Assembly (NCBI GenBank): GCA_041557595.1
Contig: JBFFGE010000158.1
Location: 1 to 10,978 of the forward strand
DNA length: 10,978 nucleotides
Reading direction: 5' to 3'
Source of the DNA: JAOTYV01 sp041557595
GTDB lineage: Bacteria; Pseudomonadota; Alphaproteobacteria; UBA8366
Part shown: positions 6,133-10,978 of the stretch, in pieces
Layout: the number at the start of each line of letters is the position of its first letter
How positions within the stretch are numbered: the stretch's first letter is position 1
Program-made: the position numbers and the translations under genes
The notes under the pieces: generated by a model
The model's database searches: none
Told to the model about the DNA's origin: nothing
The model's input: only the letters and a program-made list of their open reading frames with translations

Positions 6133-7533
6133 TTATCTGTTCTCGGCAATGTGTTCGGCCGCGCAGAGGCCGGTAATCACGGCCTTGGAGAGGCCGCCGA
6201 TATAGGCCGCGCGCGGACCGCCCTCGGCGCCGGCGCTGCACGAGCCGACGGCGTAGAGCCCGGGGATCGGCGCGCCACTGTCGTCCAGCGTACGGCCGGT
6301 TCGGTCGATCGCGATGCCGCCGAAAGTATAGGTGATCCCGGCGCAGGCCAGGATCGCCCGGAACGGCGGTTTGACGATCGGCCGCGCGTTGCCGCGGGCA
6401 TTGCTGCGCACCGGCGAAAGATCGCCCAGCGCATCGTTCGCTATTGCCGCGTTATGGGCGTCCACGGTTTCCTGCAGCGTCTCGGCGGGCAGGCCCGCGA
6501 GACCCGCCAGCTCGGCGATGGTCGACGCTTCCAGCACGGTGCCGCCGGCGCGGACGAAGGTATCGTTGATGGTCGGCGGATAGCTTTGGTCGGCGGCCAC
6601 GGTGGTCCAGATTTCCTCGTCGAAAACGACGACGATGCCGCGCGGGTCGGGCATACGGGCCGTTTCGTTCGCCATGTAGACGCCGCTGATGCCCTCGTCG
6701 CAGTAGCGGCGGCCCTCGGCGTCGACCAGCACGCCCGAGCCGGCGGCGTGGTCGAGAATGGGATAGGGCCAGAGTTTCTCGTTCTCGAACACCTCGCGGC
6801 CGAGCAGATGGCCATAGAAATGTTCCATGTCGATGAGCCGTGCGCCGGCCTGCCGCGCCATGGCAACCCCGTCGCCATGGCCGGTGCCCGCATTGCGCCG
6901 GAACAGCGCGTCCGGCGTCGCGCAGATATGCTCGCGCACCAGCGCCTCGTTGTTGTGGTATCCGCCATCGGCGATCACCACGACCGGCGCGCGCAGGGAT
7001 GTCTCCACTCCGTCCTGGGTTGCGGCGACGCCGGCCACACGGCCGTCCTCGATAATCAACCGGTTCGCCCGGACGCCCCGCATGACCCGGCCCTGGCGCG
7101 TCGCCAGATTGGCGGTGAGCGTGCGCAACAGCAGGTCAGGGCCGCGCCCTTCCCAGTTCAAACCGGGCGCGCGCGGGCGCGGCGGCGCCAGTACCCAGCG
7201 CATCCATTCCTGCGGTCCCGCCTTGATGAACTTGGCGCCCTGGCTACGCATCCAGTCGATGGCGCGCGGGCTCTCCTCGGCCATCAGCTGTGTCAGAGCT
7301 TCATCGGTCAACCCGCCGGTCACGCCCTCGATGGCCTCGTGCAGTGCCTCGGCGTCCCGCGCCATGTCCTTGAACACCACATGGACGAGGCCGCCGGCGA
7401 AGCGCGAGTTGCAGGGATAGCGCTCGTCGCTGCCTTGCTCGAGGACGACGGGTCGCAAGCCCAGCTCCGCCGCGCGGTTCGCGGTGGTCAGACCCGCAAG
7501 GCCGCCGCCGATAATGATCAGGTCGTAATCCAT
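6133..7533 (-). CDS. FAD-dependent dehydrogenase of the fumarate reductase/tricarballylate dehydrogenase type
   Basis: The 466-residue flavoprotein belongs to the FAD_binding_2 group, which includes fumarate reductase/succinate dehydrogenase flavoproteins, TcuA and 3-oxosteroid dehydrogenases. The Rossmann dinucleotide motif is IIIGGGLAGLTTANRA at 6-21, with E32 of VVLEQG positioned to bind the ADP ribose. NSRFAGGLV near residue 43 resembles the TcuA-like subgroup. The C-terminal FAD-closing segment is intact: TFGGIAIDRTGRTL, then GLYAVGSCSAG and GGLSKAVITG. There is no signal peptide, so it is cytosolic. It likely oxidises or reduces a carboxylate-like carbon-carbon bond. The acceptor is unknown, as no iron-sulfur subunit is nearby. 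The gene follows a small membrane protein by 19 bp in an apparent operon, which suggests membrane association. AGGCG eight bases before the ATG is a modest binding site. Confidence 0.9.
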   Translation of the reverse strand: MDYDLIIIGGGLAGLTTANRAAELGLRPVVLEQGSDERYPCNSRFAGGLVHVVFKDMARDAEALHEAIEGVTGGLTDEALTQLMAEESPRAIDWMRSQGAKFIKAGPQEWMRWVLAPPRPRAPGLNWEGRGPDLLLRTLTANLATRQGRVMRGVRANRLIIEDGRVAGVAATQDGVETSLRAPVVVIADGGYHNNEALVREHICATPDALFRRNAGTGHGDGVAMARQAGARLIDMEHFYGHLLGREVFENEKLWPYPILDHAAGSGVLVDAEGRRYCDEGISGVYMANETARMPDPRGIVVVFDEEIWTTVAADQSYPPTINDTFVRAGGTVLEASTIAELAGLAGLPAETLQETVDAHNAAIANDALGDLSPVRSNARGNARPIVKPPFRAILACAGITYTFGGIAIDRTGRTLDDSGAPIPGLYAVGSCSAGAEGGPRAAYIGGLSKAVITGLCAAEHIAENR

Positions 7534-7552
7534 GAGGTGACGCCTGTGTCGC

Positions 7553-7777
7553 TTATTGCGGGAGCAGCATGTCGGTAATGATGACGGTGAGCTCGGTCAG
7601 CGTCTTCATCAGCAACCCGCCGAGACCGCCGACCGCGACCGCCACGACAATCCACACGGGCGGCGCACCGAAGCCGAGCACGGCCCAGAGCGCGAGCGCA
7701 ACCGGCGCCGCCGCGATCAGGCCGGCGATCACCGCGCCGAATTTCACCATGATGCTCACCGCGGGATATTTCTCCAT
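7553..7777 (-). CDS. Small two-helix membrane protein upstream of the FAD dehydrogenase
   Basis: This is a 74-residue protein with two clear hydrophobic segments, about residues 13-35 (GAVIAGLIAAAPVALALWAV core) and 40-57 (PVWIVVAVAVGGLGGLL core). They are joined by a short FGAPP turn, and a C-terminal amphipathic tail TELTVIITDMLLPQ follows. GGGGAG nine bases before the ATG and the codon pattern support real expression. I do not recognise a family. The glycine-rich second helix suggests tight helix packing. Its stop is 19 bp before the FAD dehydrogenase ATG, so the two are almost certainly co-transcribed. A membrane docking or quinone-side partner for that flavoenzyme is the simplest hypothesis, but it is inference. 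A generic small membrane protein, or a remnant of a tripartite transporter membrane subunit, is the alternative. Confidence 0.75.
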   Translation of the reverse strand: MEKYPAVSIMVKFGAVIAGLIAAAPVALALWAVLGFGAPPVWIVVAVAVGGLGGLLMKTLTELTVIITDMLLPQ

Positions 7778-7826
7778 GCGCGTAGTCTCCCCGTTACGAT
7801 CTCGTTTAAGGTCTGTGTGTGCGGTT

Positions 7827-7846
7827 GCGCCGCCGGTCGGCGGCGC
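7827..7846. repeat. GC-rich perfect inverted repeat in a divergent promoter region
   Basis: GCGCCGCCG and CGGCGGCGC are exact complements separated by GT. A realistic RNA hairpin would have 8 bp and a GGTC loop. It lies 49 bp before the small membrane protein start and 78 bp before the cyclase-like gene, in their 147-bp divergent region. There is no T-run, so it is not a classical terminator. It could be a leader hairpin or an operator. GC-rich palindromes also arise easily in this base composition. Confidence 0.4.
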
Positions 7847-7924
7847 GGATGCGGCATTCTACTGTCTTGCTGCCGTACGCTCTATGGTTCGAGAACGAAT
7901 GTTTTTAAAAAAGGGAGATCCGTC

Positions 7925-8893
7925 ATGCACGAGCTGATCGACCGTATCGTCAATCTGGATATCGGCAACCGCGGCGTTGCCGGATTGTATGGGCCCGCCC
8001 GCGCGTTGACGGACGAGCCGCTTTGCCTTGCCGCCGCGCGAAGCCTGGCTGCCCTGAAGCCGGGCGAGCGGGTGTTCATCCTGACCGGGTCGCTGACCCG
8101 GTCGGCGGTCAACGATCGCATCGCCGAAAACGACGGGCCGATCGGCGCCGCCGTCCTGGCGCGGGCGATTACCCTGGGATTCAATGCCGTCCCGGTGATC
8201 CTGGCGGATCGGTCGATCCTCGGCACGCTCGGCCGCATGACCGAACTCGCCGGTCCCAACGTGATGCCGCTGGAGGAGGCGGAGATCGCGACCGCCCTGC
8301 CGCGCTTCACCGGGGTCGCGGTGATGGACGGTATCTCGTCGGATGAGGCCGCCGCGCCGGCGGAATGCAAGGCGTTGATGGAAAAGTACGCGCCGAAGGC
8401 GGTGGTGTCGGTCGAGCGCGCCGGACTGACCGCCGATGGCACCTATCGCAACATGCTGGGCCAGGACTACACCGAAGGCCGCGCCAAGCTCGACCATATA
8501 ATCGGCGTAGCGGCGGCGGCCGGCATTCCCACGATCGGCATCGGCGACGGCGGCAACGAGATCGGCATGGGCGCGGTCAAGGAAGCGGTGCGGGCTCATA
8601 TCCCCCATGGCGAAGTGCTGTGTTCCGAAGTCGCGACGGATGTGTTGATTCCCTCGGGCGTCTCGAACTGGGGCTGCTATGGCGTGGCCGCGTCGCTCGC
8701 CATCCTCGCCGGCAATCCGCGACTCGCCCACACGGCGGAGCTGGAGCGGCGCCTGATCGAATCCTCGGCCGCCGTCGGACTGGTCGACGGCACCACGGGC
8801 ATGCTCGATCCGACGGTCGACGGTTTGCCGGTGGCGGTTCATGCGGGGCTGGTCGAGATGCTGCACAATGTGGTGCAGCGGGCGCTGCGTTAG
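7925..8893 (+). CDS. DUF4392 / D-glutamate cyclase-like protein
   Basis: This 322-residue protein matches the DUF4392 domain, the C-terminal domain of mammalian D-glutamate cyclase (DGLUCY), which converts D-glutamate to 5-oxo-D-proline. Key blocks are RVFILTGSLTR (49-59), ENDGPIGAAVLARAI (68-82), VSVERAG (161-167) with TYRNMLGQDYT after it, the glycine-rich GIGDGGNEIGMG (205-216), and GLVDGTTGMLDP near 285-296. The whole protein is this domain alone, as is usual in bacteria, and it is soluble and cytosolic. GGGAG seven bases before the ATG fixes the start. It is divergent from the membrane protein/FAD dehydrogenase pair and 103 bp upstream of a crotonase gene on the same strand. Family assignment is strong. 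That it acts on D-glutamate rather than another amino acid is not shown. Confidence 0.88.
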   Translation: MHELIDRIVNLDIGNRGVAGLYGPARALTDEPLCLAAARSLAALKPGERVFILTGSLTRSAVNDRIAENDGPIGAAVLARAITLGFNAVPVILADRSILGTLGRMTELAGPNVMPLEEAEIATALPRFTGVAVMDGISSDEAAAPAECKALMEKYAPKAVVSVERAGLTADGTYRNMLGQDYTEGRAKLDHIIGVAAAAGIPTIGIGDGGNEIGMGAVKEAVRAHIPHGEVLCSEVATDVLIPSGVSNWGCYGVAASLAILAGNPRLAHTAELERRLIESSAAVGLVDGTTGMLDPTVDGLPVAVHAGLVEMLHNVVQRALR

Positions 8894-8996
8894 GTCGCGC
8901 GACGCCCTGTGCCCTTGTCCTGTGGCACGGCGTGTGTACCGTTGCGCGGAGGATCCCGCGCCCGGTTCGGGCGCACTGCGACGTCAGAGCCGAACA

Positions 8997-9773
8997 ATGC
9001 CGATCGATTTCGAGGTCGACGATCAGGGCGTTGCCCTGATCGTCATCAACCGTCCGGAGCGGATGAACGCGATGGACGCGGAGCACTATGCCGCCCTGTC
9101 GCAATGCTGGATCACGGTGCGCGACGACCCGGCGATCCGCTGCGCCATCATCACCGGGGCGGGGGAGAAGTCGTTTACCGCCGGTGCCGACCTCAAGGCC
9201 TTCGTCAACCGCGAACCGGCGATGCACGAAAACTGGCTGACCCAGAAGGACCAGATCCTCAACCGCGGGCTCGAGGTCTGGAAGCCGGTCATCGCGGCAG
9301 TCAACGGTTACTGTCTCGGCGGCGGCATGACGCTGCTGATGGCTGCCGATATTCGAATTGCCGTCCCCGAAGCGACCTTCGGCCTGTCGGAGGTGAAGCG
9401 CGGGCTGGTGCCCGGCAATGGGGGCACGCAGCGGGTGATGCAGCAATTCCCCTATGCCATCGCGATGGAGATCCTGCTGACCGGCGACCGGTTCGGCACC
9501 GACAAGGCCGAACGCTGGGGGCTGATCAATGCCGTGGTCGCGCGCGACAAGCTGATGGACACCGCCCGGGACTACGCGCGCCGGGTGGCCGAGAACGCGC
9601 CGCTCGCGGTGCAGGCGGCGAAGGAACTGGCGATCCGGTCTTACGACATGGATCTCGCCACCGGGCTGCGCTGGGAGCAGGCGACCAACACCATGCTGCG
9701 CTTCAGCAAGGACCTGAAAGAAGGCACGAAGGCCTTTGCCGAAAAGCGCAAACCCGACTTCAAGGCGGAATAG
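8997..9773 (+). CDS. Enoyl-CoA hydratase/isomerase (crotonase) family protein lacking one catalytic glutamate
   Basis: This 258-residue protein has the crotonase fold, acting on acyl-CoA thioesters in the cytosol. The two oxyanion-hole segments are seen at TAGADLKAF (61-69) and NGYCLGGGM (103-111). The C-terminal KEGTKAFAEKRKPDF motif (241-255) is the usual family ending. In rat enoyl-CoA hydratase the catalytic pair is E144 (in GGGCEL) and E164 (in GQPEI). Here the first is replaced by T112 (GGGMTL) and only E132 (FGLSEV) remains. This pattern fits isomerases, dehydratases of other acyl-CoAs or lyases better than a standard hydratase. The ATG at 8997 is chosen because similarity begins at once (MPIDFEVDDQGVALIVINRP). 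A frame open from 8841 is Cys/Arg-rich and looks non-coding. It may share a transcript with the cyclase-like gene 103 bp upstream. Confidence 0.92.
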   Translation: MPIDFEVDDQGVALIVINRPERMNAMDAEHYAALSQCWITVRDDPAIRCAIITGAGEKSFTAGADLKAFVNREPAMHENWLTQKDQILNRGLEVWKPVIAAVNGYCLGGGMTLLMAADIRIAVPEATFGLSEVKRGLVPGNGGTQRVMQQFPYAIAMEILLTGDRFGTDKAERWGLINAVVARDKLMDTARDYARRVAENAPLAVQAAKELAIRSYDMDLATGLRWEQATNTMLRFSKDLKEGTKAFAEKRKPDFKAE

Positions 9774-9815
9774 GGGTCGGTTCGAGGGCGGACGTACCGC
9801 TCTCGCGCGGTTCCG

Positions 9816-9835
9816 ATTGGCGTGAAATTGGCGTG
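9816..9835 (+). promoter_or_regulatory. Tandem direct repeat ATTGGCGTG, 11-bp period
   Basis: ATTGGCGTG occurs at 9816-9824 and again at 9827-9835, separated by AA. The repeat period is one helical turn, the arrangement bound by OmpR/PhoB-type response regulators. It lies 28 bp upstream of the CtrA box and 88 bp before the Sel1 gene start. The regulator is unknown. Confidence 0.4.
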
Positions 9836-9863
9836 CGCCCGCCGCCGTTACGCGGCCGTTTCT

Positions 9864-9879
9864 TTAATCTTTCGTTAAC
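9864..9879 (+). promoter_or_regulatory. CtrA box (TTAA-N7-TTAAC) upstream of the Sel1-repeat gene
   Basis: TTAATCTTTCGTTAAC matches the CtrA consensus exactly. It ends 44 bp before the Sel1 ATG, a normal distance for a promoter-overlapping activator or repressor site. Its last ten bases with the following C (9871-9880) are TTCGTTAACC, identical to the end of the box at 187-202. Confidence 0.62.
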
Positions 9880-9891
9880 CTTACCGGTTTA

Positions 9892-9912
9892 CCAAGAAGG
9901 CAAGCTTCTTGG
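9892..9912 (+). repeat. Inverted repeat overlapping the Sel1 ribosome binding site
   Basis: CCAAGAAG (9892-9899) and CTTCTTGG (9905-9912) are exact complements around a GCAAG loop. The second arm includes the first two bases of the GGAG ribosome binding site at 9911-9914, so a folded leader could hide it. If transcription starts inside or after the first arm, the RNA hairpin cannot form. In that case the repeat is more likely a DNA operator. Confidence 0.4.
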
Positions 9913-9923
9913 AGATCGCGTTG

Positions 9924-10592
9924 ATGTCTTTACGAATCCTCGTGCTCATCGTGAGCTTGATCGTGTTTCCGGCCGCCGTATCGGCGGCGGGGCACGTCTC
10001 TGCCAAGGCCGCATTCGATCGCGGCGACTATGCGCAGGCGCTGCACTTCTGGCGGCCGCTCGCCATGCAAGGCGACGCTGACGCCCAGAAATGGATCGGC
10101 CATTTGCACGAACATGGATTGGGGGTCCGCCGCGATCCCGCCGTCGCGGTACGCTGGTACCGGGAGGCCGCGGAACGCGGCCATCTCGGCGCGCAACTCC
10201 AGCTTGGAGAGGCCTACCGGTGGGGCCGGGGTATCCCTCGGGACACCGAAAAATCGGTCCGCTGGTTCCGTTTGGCGGCGGAGCAGAATAGCCGCCGCGC
10301 CCAATATGCGCTCGGTGTACTCTTCGCAGCCGGCGTGGGCGTTCCGCAGGATTTTGCCGCGGCCGCCCGCTGGTTCCGCCTGGCCGCCGACAACGGCCTC
10401 CCGATGGCGCAATACAATCTCGGCGTCATGTATCGCAACGGGCTGGGCGTCGAGAAAAACCGGGGCAAGGGGTTCGCGTGGATCCAGCAGGCCGCTCGGG
10501 CGGGATTGGGCGATGCGCAATTCAGCCTGGCGGCGCATTACGAAGAAGGCGACTTAGCGCCGAAGAATCTTGCGCGCGCCCATATGCTGTAA
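9924..10592 (+). CDS. Exported Sel1-repeat protein, interrupted by an in-frame TAA
   Basis: The open part encodes 222 residues. An N-terminal signal peptide (MSLRILVLIVSLIVFPAAVSAA, residues 1-22) leads into a short helical region and then consecutive 36-residue Sel1 repeats at about 52-87, 88-123, 124-159 and 160-195. Each carries the AQ...LG...Y..G.GV pattern and an RW(Y/F)R.AA-like second helix. A fifth repeat begins at 196 and is cut by TAA at 10590-10592. Sel1 solenoids are periplasmic or envelope scaffolds for protein-protein contacts, and partners here are unknown. The ATG has GGAG nine bases upstream. An in-frame TTG at 9909 is a weaker alternative. The promoter holds a CtrA box, a direct repeat and an inverted repeat. 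Homologous sequence continues in frame after the stop (10593-10751), so this is probably a recently truncated gene. Readthrough or a sequencing error are the alternatives. Confidence 0.88.
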   Translation: MSLRILVLIVSLIVFPAAVSAAGHVSAKAAFDRGDYAQALHFWRPLAMQGDADAQKWIGHLHEHGLGVRRDPAVAVRWYREAAERGHLGAQLQLGEAYRWGRGIPRDTEKSVRWFRLAAEQNSRRAQYALGVLFAAGVGVPQDFAAAARWFRLAADNGLPMAQYNLGVMYRNGLGVEKNRGKGFAWIQQAARAGLGDAQFSLAAHYEEGDLAPKNLARAHML

Positions 10593-10751
10593 GGTCTTGC
10601 CGCCCGGCAGGGCAATCAGCAGGCGGTCGCAAGACAGCGTGATCTGGCGGCCCGTATGGCGCCGGAAGACGTCGCCAAGGCGCAGGTTCTGACGAAGCGC
10701 TGGCACACGGATCATGACCCGACCCAGCAGGCGGCGCGCCCGGCGCGATAG
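10593..10751 (+). pseudogene. In-frame C-terminal remainder of the Sel1-repeat gene, after the nonsense codon
   Basis: The frame of the Sel1 gene continues beyond TAA for 52 codons to TAG at 10749-10751. It reads GLAARQGNQQAVARQRDL, then AARMAPEDVAKAQVLTKRW and a polar tail. GLAARQGN completes the fifth 36-residue repeat exactly. The ARMAPEDVAKAQ...RW ending is typical of Sel1-protein C-termini. It has no ribosome binding site or suitable start of its own and should be read as a severed gene end. Without the stop, the whole protein would have 275 residues. Confidence 0.75.
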
Positions 10752-10861
10752 TTCGCCCGAAAGCAAAATCATTTTCACGAGACCTTTTCGCCGGCGGGAA
10801 AACGCCTGGAGCAGCATGCGCCCGTTTCGGTGCCCATAAGCTGCTCTATCTTTATAGAATC

Positions 10862-10909
10862 GATCAACTTTTCTGCCTTTAATCGATTCCAATTAATGGC
10901 AGGTTGATC
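10862..10909. repeat. Long imperfect inverted repeat in an AT-rich non-coding stretch
   Basis: Inner arms CTGCCTTTAAT (10873-10883) and ATTAATGGCAG (10892-10902) pair with one mismatch around an 8-base loop. Outer arms GATCAAC (10862-10868) and GTTGATC (10903-10909) pair perfectly, with TTTT bulged on the left side only. In all, 17 of 18 positions pair. It is AT-richer than its surroundings and lies in 10752-10978, where I see no credible gene. A possible ribosome binding site AGAGGA at 10971-10976 suggests a plus-strand gene just beyond the right edge. Operator, leader RNA structure or dispersed repeat element are all possible. Confidence 0.5.
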
Positions 10910-10978
10910 TAGGTTGGCCCCCGCCGCGCGCCGGTTCTCCAGGCGCCTGCGGCGTAATGCGGCCGTGTGAAGAGGATC

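Noticed and set aside
6151..7578. 475-codon open frame on the plus strand opposite the FAD dehydrogenase
   Set aside because: Its translation is His/Arg/Ala-rich with no family motifs, while the opposite strand encodes a complete flavoprotein. Long antisense frames are common in GC-rich coding DNA.
7556..7924. N-terminal extension of the cyclase-like frame upstream of 7925
   Set aside because: The extension is His/Arg-rich and covers the opposite-strand membrane protein. GGGAG points to the ATG at 7925.
7859..8866. 335-codon minus-strand frame opposite the cyclase-like gene
   Set aside because: Low-complexity Arg/His/Gly composition and no plausible domain; a mirror of the codon bias of the real gene.
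8909..10081. 390-codon plus-strand frame overlapping the crotonase and the Sel1 start
   Set aside because: Arg/Gly/Pro-rich and motif-free, and it runs across two well-supported genes in another frame.
10784..10801. TTTTC...GAAAA symmetric stretch as a terminator for the Sel1 gene
   Set aside because: The central bases do not pair cleanly and no T-run follows the stem.
10554..10892. Minus-strand frame opposite the end of the Sel1 gene
   Set aside because: It starts with TTG, is very basic and has no motif. The opposite strand carries clear Sel1 homology.
10879..10896. TTAA...TTAA pair near the right edge as a third CtrA box
   Set aside because: The spacing is 10 bases, not 7, and the pair is explained by the arms of the inverted repeat.
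10775..10978. Minus-strand frame open from the right edge to a TGA at 10775 (67 residues), as a possible gene end
   Set aside because: It is Arg-rich at first, uses TTA, CTA, ATA and AGG codons unlike its neighbours, and contains the inverted repeat at 10862-10909. Probably open by chance.
1..10978. CRISPR arrays, tRNA or rRNA genes, insertion sequences, or toxin-antitoxin or phage-defence genes
   Set aside because: I saw no spaced repeat array, cloverleaf, transposase motif or recognisable defence domain in any frame.

Overview
This is GC-rich DNA with strong G/C bias at third codon positions. It reads as the chromosome of an alphaproteobacterium, possibly of the Rhodospirillales type; the order is an inference from gene content. 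The best lineage clue is two full-length matches to the CtrA binding consensus TTAA-N7-TTAAC, at 187-202 and 9864-9879. Both lie in intergenic promoter positions, and CtrA is an alphaproteobacterial cell-cycle regulator. I see no rRNA, tRNA, CRISPR array, insertion sequence or phage gene.

Layout. 1-996: the start of a family 2 glycosyltransferase (minus strand, running off the left edge) is divergent from an FkbM-family methyltransferase, with one CtrA box between them. This looks like surface-glycan synthesis or modification. 993-3267 (minus): a TauD/TfdA-type 2-oxoglutarate dioxygenase, preceded by an exported subtilisin-family (S8) protease. 3382-6126 (plus): a luciferase-like flavin monooxygenase, a short basic hypothetical ORF, and an MFS transporter. 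6133-7777 (minus): a fumarate-reductase-like FAD dehydrogenase, preceded 19 bp upstream by a 74-residue two-helix membrane protein. 7925-9773 (plus): a D-glutamate cyclase-like (DUF4392) protein, then a crotonase-fold protein. 9924-10751 (plus): an exported Sel1-repeat protein interrupted by an in-frame TAA. 10752-10978: apparently non-coding, with a long imperfect inverted repeat.

How the genes may work together. The middle of the window holds single-gene or two-gene units for oxidative and acyl-CoA chemistry: dioxygenase, flavin monooxygenase, FAD dehydrogenase, cyclase, crotonase and an exporter-type transporter. They face different ways and do not form one operon, so a single pathway cannot be claimed. 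The clearest functional pair is the small membrane protein with the FAD dehydrogenase. The flanks (GT2/FkbM and Sel1) are linked by their CtrA boxes, which suggests cell-cycle-timed envelope functions.

The observations most worth following are four. A nonsense codon sits exactly at a conserved aromatic position of the fifth Sel1 repeat, with the 36-residue period continuing past it. The Sel1 promoter is layered: an 11-bp-period direct repeat, a CtrA box, then an inverted repeat touching the ribosome binding site. The membrane protein/FAD dehydrogenase pair may be undescribed. The crotonase lacks one of the two hydratase glutamates. I found no convincing new defence or mobile system.
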